Source: Sphingomonas sp. Leaf20
Lineage (GTDB): Bacteria > Pseudomonadota > Alphaproteobacteria > Sphingomonadales > Sphingomonadaceae
DNA length: 64,000 nucleotides
Assembly: GCF_001421535.1 (NCBI RefSeq)
Contig: NZ_LMKN01000001.1
Location: forward strand, 372,001-436,000
Direction: 5' to 3'
Positions within the stretch are counted from its first letter, which is position 1. The number at the start of each line of letters is the position of its first letter. Below, piece by piece: positions 52,409 through 60,795 of this stretch. The notes beneath the pieces were generated by a model. The model was given only the letters and a program-made list of their open reading frames with translations, did not search any database and had not been told where the DNA came from. The position numbers and the translations under genes were made by a program.

Positions 52409-52473
52409 CTAGCGCTCCTTCTGGGTCACCGCTCCTGATCGCTCCACACTGTCAACGCAAGGGAATTGGAAGA

Positions 52474-53550
52474 ATGCCCGCTCGCATCGCGCTTATTGCC
52501 ACCCTGTTCGCCGCCCCCGTACTGGCGGCCTCGAGCGTCACTCCAAAGCCGAACGCCCGCATCGGTTCAGCCGAAAAGCCGTACACGTCCGCTGGCGCCT
52601 ACCGATGGTTCGACGACAACAAGGGCGACCCGTCGGGCACGGTAATCGACCACGCCACGATCACCGCCAGCCAGCGCGGGGTGAATCTCGAAAAGGAGAG
52701 CGCCAACATCACGATCCGCAACAGCGTGTTCAGCGGCGTCAAGCCGCAGGCGAACACGATCTTCCCTGCGGGGATCTATGCCGAACATGGCCGCAATCTC
52801 CTGATCGAGCGCACCACGATCCGCGACTGGACGACGATCGCGAACGGCAAATATCGACAGGGCGATTGCATCGACGCGGAGTGGGGCTTTGTCGGCCTTA
52901 CGCTGCGCGACGTTGTGCTGTCGGGCTGCACCGATGGCGGATACGATAGCAAGGCGCGCAATGACCTGCTCGACCGGGTCACTGCGATCGGCAACAAGAA
53001 GAGCTTCCGCCTTTGGTATTCGATGCACACGGCGACCAGCATCGAGAGCATCAACCCGACCGAGGTCCATATCGAGACCAGCACGCGCAACGATGGCAAG
53101 TACGGCATGGGCGCGGGCTCGCTGACCGCTAAGCGCGTGACCTTCCGATCGACGGGCAAGCAGGCGCTGTTTTCGTTGGGACCGAATGCCGTGATCAACA
53201 TCGACGAGTGCGTGATTGACGTCCCTGCAGGCACTCCATTCGTTCGATATCACGATGGCGGGAGAGCTTCGAACGTAAAGCTCTCCCTGGGCAAGTCCTG
53301 CGCGATGGACGTCAAGGGCTATGCGGTGAACACGCCGATGACGGTCGCTGCGCCACGTGGGTTCGATGTGGGCGAGGTACTGGTCGACCGGAAAGGCAAC
53401 GGCACTATTACCCTCGCCACGCCGGAGATCATTGCCCGTATCAACGCCCGTATCAAGGCACGCGGTTCGCCGATCCTCTTGAAGAAAAACGACACGCTAA
53501 AGCTCGTCAGCGGCACGTGGTACGAAATCGTCGATCAGCGAAAACGATAA
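52474..53550 (+). CDS. right-handed beta-helix protein with signal peptide
   Basis: 358 aa. The first 20 residues (MPARIALIATLFAAPVLAAS) look like a Sec signal. The rest has short strand-turn repeats such as VIDHATITASQRGVNLEKES, NITIRNSVFSGV and LIERTTIRDW, typical of parallel beta-helices (pectate-lyase-like or tail spikes). A longer frame reaches 52306, but its N-terminal 56 residues do not look coding. Could be a secreted lyase or a spike. Confidence 0.7.
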   Translation: MPARIALIATLFAAPVLAASSVTPKPNARIGSAEKPYTSAGAYRWFDDNKGDPSGTVIDHATITASQRGVNLEKESANITIRNSVFSGVKPQANTIFPAGIYAEHGRNLLIERTTIRDWTTIANGKYRQGDCIDAEWGFVGLTLRDVVLSGCTDGGYDSKARNDLLDRVTAIGNKKSFRLWYSMHTATSIESINPTEVHIETSTRNDGKYGMGAGSLTAKRVTFRSTGKQALFSLGPNAVINIDECVIDVPAGTPFVRYHDGGRASNVKLSLGKSCAMDVKGYAVNTPMTVAAPRGFDVGEVLVDRKGNGTITLATPEIIARINARIKARGSPILLKKNDTLKLVSGTWYEIVDQRKR

Positions 53551-53562
53551 TTCGCTGACTTT

Positions 53563-54594
53563 CTATCCAAGAACCCACCTTTTGGCGAAGCTCGGCACCG
53601 TCTTTTGAGCAGTAAACGCCGCCAATATGGAAATCAGGATTGTGGCCATGGCTACAAACAACATCTCTGACAATGTAAACTTTGGCAGGCCGACTTTGTG
53701 AGCAATCGTCTTGCTCAGAGAGACCGGAATTAGATGAAATAAATACACAAAATACGAAGCGCGTCCCAGCCAAGCGAGAAAGGCCACCGAACGGCGCTCA
53801 GCAACGTCTCGGTTAGCCAAAATTAGAAGGGTAATAGATAGCGAAAAAGCCAGCGATGTCGCCTTCGTCTGTGAGGCGGCGAACGCCGGGAGTGTCCCTT
53901 TCCAGAAGAATGCCTCGGCGAAGCTCAGCGCCAACGTGATGATCGCCAAGCCTAGCGCAGCTTTTGACGAAGGGTTCCAATCGCGCTTTCCCGCGAAATA
54001 TCCGAGATGATAAAAAGGATACCACACTGCGAAAAAAAGTGCAGACATAGGGAAGGTATTGAACGGCTCAATCTCGTATAATTGCATTGTATACGTGAAC
54101 GATATTCCTAAGACCGTCAGAGTTATCATCGCTAATACGTGTAAATATGATTTATGAACTCGATCGATTAAGGGCGTTAAAAATGTCATCTGCACAAGAA
54201 CGATGACAAAGTATCCTATGCCAATACCGGTTCCAAAAAACAGACGCTCCATCATCTTGACAGGATCGATCAGATCACGACGATGAAATAGCAATACGAA
54301 AACTATCGTCCAAAACAGGTACGCAGGCAGCAACAGACCTAGTCGCCTAAACACCCAATGCCAATCTTTCGGACTCTTACTACGTCCTGCAAGATAGCCG
54401 GATACTGCTAGAAATACCGGAACAGCGAAGTTTGCAATCTGCCGCCAAGCTAAAACTGCGCTGAGGGCAAAACTATTCTGGGGCAAGCCTGCAACATAGC
54501 AGCTATGGATCGTGATGACCGCCAAAATGGCGATACCCTTTACCTGATCCCAATAAGGATCCCGAACTGACGCATTAGCGCTCGAAATTGCCAT
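53563..54594 (-). CDS. membrane acyltransferase (acyltransferase 3 family)
   Basis: 343 aa, about ten transmembrane helices. Begins DPYWDQVKGIAILAVITIHS, with the family's catalytic-type histidine in the first helix, then SGYLAGRSKSPKDWHWVFRR with the conserved Arg. OafA-like enzymes O-acetylate polysaccharides. Visibly richer in A+T than neighbours, suggesting separate acquisition. A GTG at 54723, coupled by GTGA to the upstream gene, would add 43 residues; the ATG at 54594 with GGGGGA is preferred. Confidence 0.85.
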   Translation of the reverse strand: MAISSANASVRDPYWDQVKGIAILAVITIHSCYVAGLPQNSFALSAVLAWRQIANFAVPVFLAVSGYLAGRSKSPKDWHWVFRRLGLLLPAYLFWTIVFVLLFHRRDLIDPVKMMERLFFGTGIGIGYFVIVLVQMTFLTPLIDRVHKSYLHVLAMITLTVLGISFTYTMQLYEIEPFNTFPMSALFFAVWYPFYHLGYFAGKRDWNPSSKAALGLAIITLALSFAEAFFWKGTLPAFAASQTKATSLAFSLSITLLILANRDVAERRSVAFLAWLGRASYFVYLFHLIPVSLSKTIAHKVGLPKFTLSEMLFVAMATILISILAAFTAQKTVPSFAKRWVLG

Positions 54595-54719
54595 TGCAGA
54601 TTCCCCCAGACCGGTGGTCGCTACGACCTGCTCTCCGTCCTCGCAAGCGGGTTCCTCTATTGCTCGCCAACCGCTCGAACCGCCGACCGCCATCGCGACG
54701 CAGCAAAGCTTGATCGGAA

Positions 54720-54995
54720 TCACAGCATTAATAGAGCTTCATCACCCGGCCGGTAGAGCGGGTCTCGCTCTCCCGGCCAGTGCCCGCTACCTCCCCCGAT
54801 CGCGTTGCGCCCCATAGGGCCGGGGCGAACGGACTGGGGCCGCTGCCCGCATTCTCCGCAGCGGAAGTGCTGATGCATGCGAATGACGACGAGGGCGCCG
54901 TTGAAGCAATCGACTTCGACCTCCCTTTCTCGGCCGCAGCGGCAGAGCACCGACAGGGTCCGAATCCCGATCGCGCGCATATTTGCTAGGGTCAT
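54720..54995 (-). CDS. 91-aa small zinc-ribbon-like protein
   Basis: Starts MTLANMRAIGIRTLSVLCRC. Two CxCG/CxxC knuckles (CRCGREREVEV, FRCGECGQRP) suggest a zinc ribbon. Ends at the GTGA linked with the acyltransferase frame. Similar small Cys-knuckle proteins are widespread in alphaproteobacteria; function unknown. The gap to 55209 is otherwise empty. Confidence 0.6.
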   Translation of the reverse strand: MTLANMRAIGIRTLSVLCRCGREREVEVDCFNGALVVIRMHQHFRCGECGQRPQSVRPGPMGRNAIGGGSGHWPGERDPLYRPGDEALLML

Positions 54996-55209
54996 GGGGC
55001 GGGATCGGCCATCCGTCACATAGAACATTAAGAGAACGATTCGGCTAGCAGCGGCGTTTGAAAACTGTGGACGGTCTTTGATTCCTAGCCTCAGCCACGT
55101 CACTGCCGCGCTTGAGCGGATCAAAAGCGACTCGTCGAAGTTAAGATGCGCCATCTTGTAGGATCAAAGGAACAGGTCGCCCGTTGCCTCTGGACCAAGC
55201 AGGAGAACG

Positions 55210-55458
55210 ATGATGATGAAGCTCAGTATCGGTATCGCCGCAATAATGATGGCCACAGGCGCGATGGCCCAGCAAACTGGATCAACTGGCGCCGGCTCGC
55301 CAACAGGATCGGATGCCAAGGTCGCCGTTTCCGGAAAAAAGATTCAGAACGGCGATAAGGCGATGGCGAAGAAGCCCAAGGCCAAAGCATCGAAGCCGGC
55401 AACCATGAACCATACGCCGGCAACTCAGGGGAGCATGAGCTCCACAAAGCCGCAGTAA
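55210..55458 (+). CDS. small exported protein
   Basis: 82 aa with signal peptide (MMMKLSIGIAAIMMATGAMA) and a Lys/Ala/Ser/Thr-rich mature part (AKKPKAKASKPATMNHT). AGGAG lies at 55201. Likely disordered and periplasmic; function unknown. Confidence 0.6.
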   Translation: MMMKLSIGIAAIMMATGAMAQQTGSTGAGSPTGSDAKVAVSGKKIQNGDKAMAKKPKAKASKPATMNHTPATQGSMSSTKPQ

Positions 55459-55536
55459 GTATGACCGGGCTGGTCATCTCCTCCCGGGGTGGCCAGCCGG
55501 TTCAACGATTATGGAAGCTGACAAAGCGACCTGCGT

Positions 55537-55722
55537 TCACTGCGCCTGACCCTCCAGAATTACGTCGACAGCCGCGGCGACACGCGCCCAATCATTCTTG
55601 TGGGGCTCGTCGCCCAGCACATCGAGGATTGTATCAACGATCGGAGCGGCCTCCATCGTGCCATGCACTTCCACGATCGCCATCGCCTTTAGCCAGACTT
55701 CGCGGTCGTTCATCATCCACAT
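55537..55722 (-). CDS. 61-aa small helical protein, paralogue 1
   Basis: Core DREVWLKAMAIVEVHG, then DWARVAAAVDVILEG. It shares pattern and length with the gene at 56165 (NRQVWL and RRIAAAVDAI). Probably a small phage/host regulatory family; unrecognised. Confidence 0.55.
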   Translation of the reverse strand: MWMMNDREVWLKAMAIVEVHGTMEAAPIVDTILDVLGDEPHKNDWARVAAAVDVILEGQAQ

Positions 55723-55817
55723 AGCCTATGCGTCCCTGAACGGTTCGGGCAATCTATATCAATAAACGAACTGACCGCCTCGATCGACGGCATGCGCTAA
55801 ATTACCGGCACCTACGC

Positions 55818-56090
55818 CTACCGGTTTATGGTCCGAGCGCCCGATTTCTCCAGTTGATGGATTATGCCGTTCAACGATGCTTTGACGATCTGCGGGCGAA
55901 CCATGTCATCTGTTGCGTTGATGCCGCTCCAGAATTGCGTAAGAGGCCACTGATCAGGACAGTGAGGACGAAGGACTCGAAGGGCTAGCCTAGTTCCGCT
56001 TGACGGTTTTTGCTCCGCTGCCGGCGCCTCGGCTACCTCTTGGAGAACGGTCAGGGCGAGCTCAATCAGGTAGCGCTCATAGTCAATCAT
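55818..56090 (-). CDS. 90-aa hypothetical protein
   Basis: Start MIDYERYLIELALTVLQEVA, later VKASLNGIIHQLEKSG. Helical, soluble. The SD is weak. Fits in the leftward run of small genes 55537-56637. Confidence 0.5.
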   Translation of the reverse strand: MIDYERYLIELALTVLQEVAEAPAAEQKPSSGTRLALRVLRPHCPDQWPLTQFWSGINATDDMVRPQIVKASLNGIIHQLEKSGARTINR

Positions 56091-56164
56091 GCCACGGCAT
56101 CCCTCACCGCGCCGGGCGTAGATTTGAAGCGTTAATGAATCGGACGATCCGCCAAATCTGTTCG

Positions 56165-56422
56165 TTAACACCTAGGCATATGCGGTCCGACCATCACGAT
56201 CGCGTCAACGGCAGCGGCAATCCGACGCAGATTTTCGAACCCTATTTTTGGCCCGATCGTGTCACCAAGGTCGTCACGGACGTAATCGGCGGTCATCTCA
56301 GCATGCGTCGCAAGGATTTTTCCAGCGGTCAGCCAAACCTGCCTATTGGTCAGCTGAAAGAGGGGTAAACCGTGCAATGTCGCCCGGTGCGAACCGCGGC
56401 GGCTCCGGTAGATAATGGCCAT
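56165..56422 (-). CDS. small helical protein, paralogue 2
   Basis: 85 aa at most. The conserved core LTNRQVWLTAGKILATHAEM, then LRRIAAAVDAIVMV parallels the 55537 gene. The first 22 residues look basic and non-coding, so the true start may lie nearer the core at a TTG. Start uncertain. Confidence 0.5.
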   Translation of the reverse strand: MAIIYRSRRGSHRATLHGLPLFQLTNRQVWLTAGKILATHAEMTADYVRDDLGDTIGPKIGFENLRRIAAAVDAIVMVGPHMPRC

Positions 56423-56427
56423 CCTGT

Positions 56428-56637
56428 TTACCCCGGTTTAGACTGGCCCAAGTGCGTTGACTGAGCGATCGTCGCATGCTGTTGGCGACGAGCCGAAGCG
56501 CACCCTGCAAGTAGTTCGTCCGAAAGAAATGACGCCGTTTCAATATCTAACGTGACTGCAAGGCCGGGGGCATCTATGAGAACCCTGCCTTCATTTGCCG
56601 AAACGCTTAATATCTCAGGACGCAACGTTGTCAGCAT
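56428..56637 (-). CDS. 69-aa hypothetical protein
   Basis: Start MLTTLRPEILSVSANEGRVL with AGGAG 7 nt upstream. A beta-rich half, then helix ASFLSDELLAGCASA. First gene of the leftward small-gene run. Unrecognised. The 56638-56815 gap shows nothing else. Confidence 0.55.
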   Translation of the reverse strand: MLTTLRPEILSVSANEGRVLIDAPGLAVTLDIETASFLSDELLAGCASARRQQHATIAQSTHLGQSKPG

Positions 56638-56815
56638 GCCTGTTCTCCTGGTTTCTTCAAGCGGTCAGGAGCGGCAGTTCGTTCCGGGCATTAATCCACG
56701 GCAGGATGATATTAGACCAACCGGGGGCTCCAGTCGGCAGCAGAACGGGCTTAGGTAGGAAGTGCAGGTTCGCTCTGCCTTGATATTTGCCGCCCTGAAG
56801 GGCAGCAGACGGATC

Positions 56816-57055
56816 ATGAAACTCACGATAAGTCGTAGAGCGAACGACCGCTGGGCTGTAGATGGCGCGATGCGCTTTAATGCCCGCAGCGAACTCGGCG
56901 ATCATGTTACCGTTGATGTCAGTCAGGCAGCCTGGCGCGAGATCACAGCGTATTGGGCTGGTGATCCAATAGGCAAGCTCGAGGAACTTGCTAGCGACCG
57001 CCGGGCGCACTGGGGCAACTTTGGCGCCGATTTAGTATGGCGCGTCTACCTTTGA
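56816..57055 (+). CDS. 79-aa hypothetical protein
   Basis: Starts MKLTISRRANDRWAVDGAMR; beta-rich then helical (VSQAAWREITAYWAG). ATG is preceded by a GACGGA-type SD. Not recognised. Confidence 0.5.
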   Translation: MKLTISRRANDRWAVDGAMRFNARSELGDHVTVDVSQAAWREITAYWAGDPIGKLEELASDRRAHWGNFGADLVWRVYL

Positions 57056-57113
57056 TCGTGGCACCTTAGCGGCGGCCCCTGCATTACGATCATCAACAAC
57101 GGAAACGGGAAGC

Positions 57114-57332
57114 ATGATTGCTATTCCCCTGGTATGTTTCGGCGTCATTGCCTTCATAATCGCATCATTCGCTGGCAGCCCCGATCCCGATCATCGCGGT
57201 GCCACCGGCCTCCAGCTGACTCTTGCATACACTGGTGCCCTTGCACTCGTCGCTGGGGTGATCGCGCTTGCTACGTCTGATCCCCCCAGTTGCCGATCCT
57301 ATTCAAATGTCGCCATTGTCGAGGACTGCTGA
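57114..57332 (+). CDS. 72-aa two-helix membrane protein
   Basis: Hydrophobic segments at about 3-21 (AIPLVCFGVIAFIIASFAG) and 35-54 (LAYTGALALVAGVIALATS). GGGAA precedes the ATG. Function unknown. Confidence 0.5.
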   Translation: MIAIPLVCFGVIAFIIASFAGSPDPDHRGATGLQLTLAYTGALALVAGVIALATSDPPSCRSYSNVAIVEDC

Positions 57333-57574
57333 TCGATACCTCAAGATTTAAGGGAGCAGTCTTGCCGGGCCGCACGATCGCCGTCTTGCAGGCGATAAAC
57401 GGGAACGGGGCCTATATCCGTATCCGGTTCAGAGGCGGTGTCTCTACCCTGCTCGACCCGGCCCCTGATGCTCCGAAGTCCGCGCAGTCTCGCCCGATGC
57501 GGCCCGCGGCGCGACCGGTCTACGATCCCCACGCGTTCTATCCTGATGAGGAAGGGCCGGAGTTCGGGGCTTGA
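57290..57574 (+). CDS. 94-aa hypothetical protein, uncertain
   Basis: From TTG, overlapping the previous gene by 43 bp in another frame, with no clear SD. Contains FKCRHCRG and a beta segment (AVLQAINGNGAYIRIRFRGG), then a Pro-rich tail. Might be an extension by frameshift of the gene before it. Weak support. Confidence 0.35.
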   Translation: MPILFKCRHCRGLLIDTSRFKGAVLPGRTIAVLQAINGNGAYIRIRFRGGVSTLLDPAPDAPKSAQSRPMRPAARPVYDPHAFYPDEEGPEFGA

Positions 57575-57575
57575 C

Positions 57576-58319
57576 CTAGCCGTCCAGATCGTCGGGTGGG
57601 CTTGCCTTCGACCACCCATGAGCGATTTCTTCGCACGCGGCGGTGATGTTATTGATACGGGTGGCGATGCTGGCGCCCGCCGCCACCAAATTGCCGTCGA
57701 AGACATCGAATGAGAAGCATAGCTTTCGGTCGGGTGTGCCCCTTCCCGTCAGATGCTTCTCTGCAAACAGCCAAACTAGCACAGCTGCCGTTTTTGCCTT
57801 CTCTGCGCGCTTCGTACCGGAACTCTCACCCTTGGCAATCATCGTGACAACGGCGCCTACGCGCGGGTCCAGCGCCTTCGGGTCGTCTTTCGCGATGGTG
57901 ACGTCGGGTGTGACCCGGACCTTTAGGCCCCCGATAAGTAAGGGCGGCACCGAACCCGTCAGTGCCGTGCAATCAAGTTTGTTCGCGCCTGTTTGGTTCA
58001 ACGTCGCATTATATCTGTCCAATGCCTCGATCGACGCCTCAAGATCGGTCTTTTCCCATCCTGATGTCGCTGCTGAGAGCTTATCCTCCAAGGCAGATCG
58101 ATGCTTAGCATACGTGCTAGGGCTCTTCGTCGCATCGCAAAGACAACCGGCAATGGCGGATCGTGCGTGCTTATAGCGCGCGACGACCGCGGTTGACTGC
58201 CAGCGCGCGCTTTGAATAATCCGCTTGCGTCCGTGGGGAGTTGCAGTCAGATACTCAGCAAGCTGGTTTGCGGATATCGCTGGCTCGGCGACTTCGCGGT
58301 ATTTGGGTTTTGACGGCAT
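57576..58319 (-). CDS. 247-aa uncharacterised cargo protein
   Basis: ATG preceded by AGGAAGAGG. N-terminal part ISANQLAEYLTATPHGRKRI and ARYKHARSAIAGCL is helical and basic; middle GGLKVRVTPDVTI and DPRVGAVVTMIAKGES looks like a beta-alpha fold with conserved-looking polar residues; the end is Asp-rich. Not recognised. Isolated on the strand opposite its neighbours next to the methyltransferase, a place where phages carry exclusion or defence genes; that role is only inferred. Confidence 0.65.
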   Translation of the reverse strand: MPSKPKYREVAEPAISANQLAEYLTATPHGRKRIIQSARWQSTAVVARYKHARSAIAGCLCDATKSPSTYAKHRSALEDKLSAATSGWEKTDLEASIEALDRYNATLNQTGANKLDCTALTGSVPPLLIGGLKVRVTPDVTIAKDDPKALDPRVGAVVTMIAKGESSGTKRAEKAKTAAVLVWLFAEKHLTGRGTPDRKLCFSFDVFDGNLVAAGASIATRINNITAACEEIAHGWSKASPPDDLDG

Positions 58320-58566
58320 GGAAGACCTCTTCCTTTCGGCCGATATCGGCGATTCACGAAGAGTCTGCGTCTCTTCGATATCTCGCCAGACATATCGGTC
58401 CTCGGTTGGCTCTGGGTTGGGCGGGGATCGCGGCTATTTCGTCTTCGAGGAAGACGACAATCGGCCGGGGGACATGGTTACAGTTTTAGCTAAGGCGTCA
58501 TCTTACGACGCTGCAGTTCGGTTGTTTGACGTTATCTCCAAGGGGTTACGCTCAGCGATCGCCTAG
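58318..58566 (+). CDS. 82-aa hypothetical protein divergent from the 247-aa gene
   Basis: The frame from ATG at 58318 ends GDMVTVLAKASSYDAAVRLFDVISKG and looks coding in its second half (YFVFEEDDNRPGD). The ATG shares bases with the opposite-strand ATG (CATG) and lacks an SD, so the real start may be downstream. Confidence 0.45.
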   Translation: MEDLFLSADIGDSRRVCVSSISRQTYRSSVGSGLGGDRGYFVFEEDDNRPGDMVTVLAKASSYDAAVRLFDVISKGLRSAIA

Positions 58567-58767
58567 CGGTTGAGACTGAGAAAGACCCCAACACCAGCAA
58601 GGTGTTGCAATGCGCGACCGGTTGCAAGAGCTTGATGCCTGTTGGCTAACACTTGACGAACGCGCGAATCCAACATCTTGGGCTTTTTGCCCATTTTAAT
58701 ACTAAATAGGCGATCCGACTTTTATCCGAAAATAGCCCTCCCACTCGCCGATTAAGGGTGTCGATGA
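58567..58767. other. gene-free stretch with a small hairpin
   Basis: No open frame of note. CAACACC (58589-58595) pairs with GGTGTTG (58601-58607) over a 5-nt loop, a possible end for the gene at 58318. The remainder is A+T-richer and may hold the end of the leftward methyltransferase transcript. Confidence 0.4.
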
Positions 58768-60627
58768 TCATGCGGCGAGCTCCGCGGCGGCGGGCTGCTC
58801 ATAGTTCGCGCGGACCAGCGCGGCGGCGAGCGGCGGGCATACCGAGTTGCCGCACATGCGGATCTGCGCGGTCTTCGTTAGCGGCTTCCCGCTCGGGCCG
58901 ATCGGATCGATGACATAGTCCGCGGGAAAGCCCTGCGCCGCGAAGAGCTCGCGCGGTGTCAGCATGCGCATCCCGATGTCGACGATCTTATAGGGCTCGC
59001 CTTGGACCATCACGAGGCCGAAGCGATCGCGCGTGGTCACGCTGCCGAGCGGGGCATCGATGTCGTGACCCTCGTCACTGCTTTCCCCGCCATAGTATTT
59101 CAGGAGGAACGCCCGGACCTCGCCGACATGCAGGCCGCCGGCGGTGATCGCGGGGACTGGCTCGTCGACCGGTCCATCCCGGCGATCCGATCCCTTCAGG
59201 CTGATCAGGTGCGCCGCGACGACGCCCTGATGTGATCCGGTCGTTGTGACGGTCGACATAGGCTCCTCGGCGCTATGTCCGGCGTGGATGCCGCCGTGTG
59301 GCATCGTATTGTGCTGAGCGAGGAACGCCGAGACCAGCGCGTGCTTGCCGCCGCATGCGACGACCGTGCCAAGGGGCGCCTCGATGTCCAGCGCGCGCGG
59401 CGCCTGCCCTTCCCGCTCGCCGTATCCGGTCTGCACCATCGTCGCGGCCACGATACCGAGCGGCACGTTTCCACCTGGTCGCTTGATGTAACTGTTCGAC
59501 GTGATCGTATGCAGCGGCTCGTCGGCCGCATGTCCGACCGATCCCTCGTGGAACTTGGTGATATGCGCCGCGATGATCGTGTTCTGATCCTTGGTCGATG
59601 CGCAGATCGTGAGCATCGGATCCTGAACGCTGCGATTCCCGCCGCCCTGTTGAGCATAGGAAACGATCGGCACGACGAGCGCCTTCTCGCCGCGCTGCGC
59701 GCCGGTGATCGTCTTGAACGGCTCCTCAACGCTCTCGCCCCGGTCACCGCCATGATGCGTCAGGTTGACGATGAACGGCTGCGCCGCGTCGATGACGTAA
59801 CGCTGGATGCCCTTCGCAATGCGCGCCATCGTCGCGTCCGCGAGCGGGCGTTTCACGCCGTTCGCGCGGCCCTCTTCCTTCGTCAGGAAGATCGACGGGC
59901 ATGGGATCGACCAGTCGATGCATTCGGCCGCGGTCCGGTATGGGGCAGGCGTGCCTGGGCCGTTCGTCTCTTCCGGCCAGACGATAGGCAGGCCATCGCA
60001 CCGGGCGATCAGGCACAGCCGCTTGCGGATGGTCGGCGTCCCGTAGCGCGACGCCTTCAGCACCTTCCACTCAACCTTGTAGCCGTGGCGCCGGAGCGCG
60101 GCGACCCACTTCGCGAATTCCTCGCCGTTCCGGCCGGGGATCCGCTTGCCCTCGTCGTCGAGCGGACCCCAGGTCAAGAATTCCTCGACGTTCTCCACCT
60201 TGATCACGGCGGGCTTCAGCTTCGGCCCAAGGCGCTCGACCCACGACACCACGACCCACGCAAGGTCACGGATGCCCTTCTCGCGCGGCTTCCCGCCGCG
60301 GGCGTTCGAATGGTGCGTGCAGTCAGGCGAGAACCAAGCGAGGCGGACTGGCTGGGGCGTCCCGTCGATGGTGACGGCATCGAGCGGGTCGATGCTCCAG
60401 ATGCTCTGGCAGTGGTGTCGGGTCCGAGGATGATTCGCGGTGTGCATCGCGATCGCTTCCTCGTCGTGGTTGATCGCTACATCGATATCTCGACCGGTCG
60501 CCGCTTCGATCCCGGTGGATGCACCGCCCCCGCCTGCGAAATTGTCGACGATGATGCCGATCGAATAGTCCCGATGGAACGGGAGTGCGGCGGCAATTAC
60601 ACCGTCGAGCATGTCCGGCGTCTTCAT
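58768..60627 (-). CDS. DNA cytosine-C5 methyltransferase with seven internal repeats
   Basis: 619 aa. Motif I NFAGGGGASTGIEAA (29-43), motif IV FSPDCTHHS with nucleophile Cys103 (PDC instead of the usual PPC), motif VI ENVEEF (145-150), a TPTIRKRLCLIA segment in motif VIII, and C-terminal LTPRELFAAQGFP and RMCGNSVCPPLAAALV (IX-X). Residues 300-535 hold seven copies of a (V/I)(D/E)xP....(T/S)(I/V)T-like unit about every 34-47 residues. No restriction gene adjoins; probably protects phage DNA or regulates. Confidence 0.88.
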   Translation of the reverse strand: MKTPDMLDGVIAAALPFHRDYSIGIIVDNFAGGGGASTGIEAATGRDIDVAINHDEEAIAMHTANHPRTRHHCQSIWSIDPLDAVTIDGTPQPVRLAWFSPDCTHHSNARGGKPREKGIRDLAWVVVSWVERLGPKLKPAVIKVENVEEFLTWGPLDDEGKRIPGRNGEEFAKWVAALRRHGYKVEWKVLKASRYGTPTIRKRLCLIARCDGLPIVWPEETNGPGTPAPYRTAAECIDWSIPCPSIFLTKEEGRANGVKRPLADATMARIAKGIQRYVIDAAQPFIVNLTHHGGDRGESVEEPFKTITGAQRGEKALVVPIVSYAQQGGGNRSVQDPMLTICASTKDQNTIIAAHITKFHEGSVGHAADEPLHTITSNSYIKRPGGNVPLGIVAATMVQTGYGEREGQAPRALDIEAPLGTVVACGGKHALVSAFLAQHNTMPHGGIHAGHSAEEPMSTVTTTGSHQGVVAAHLISLKGSDRRDGPVDEPVPAITAGGLHVGEVRAFLLKYYGGESSDEGHDIDAPLGSVTTRDRFGLVMVQGEPYKIVDIGMRMLTPRELFAAQGFPADYVIDPIGPSGKPLTKTAQIRMCGNSVCPPLAAALVRANYEQPAAAELAA

Positions 60628-60795
60628 GCCGCACCCCCGGCCACATGAGCGCAGGCGCGCAGCGGCCAAGCGCAACCACTTCCCCCTGGTGCACCATGCA
60701 CCTTGATCCCCGTATGTTCGCCGGAAAGACCGGAACAAACAGGGCTCGCAACGGCGGAAATCCGTCGCTTTCCCTCGTGGGCGACGACACGCGGC

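Noticed and set aside
52306..52473. Longer N-terminus for the beta-helix protein
   Set aside because: The added 56 residues are basic and unstructured, overlap an opposite-strand gene with a perfect SD, and would bury the signal peptide.
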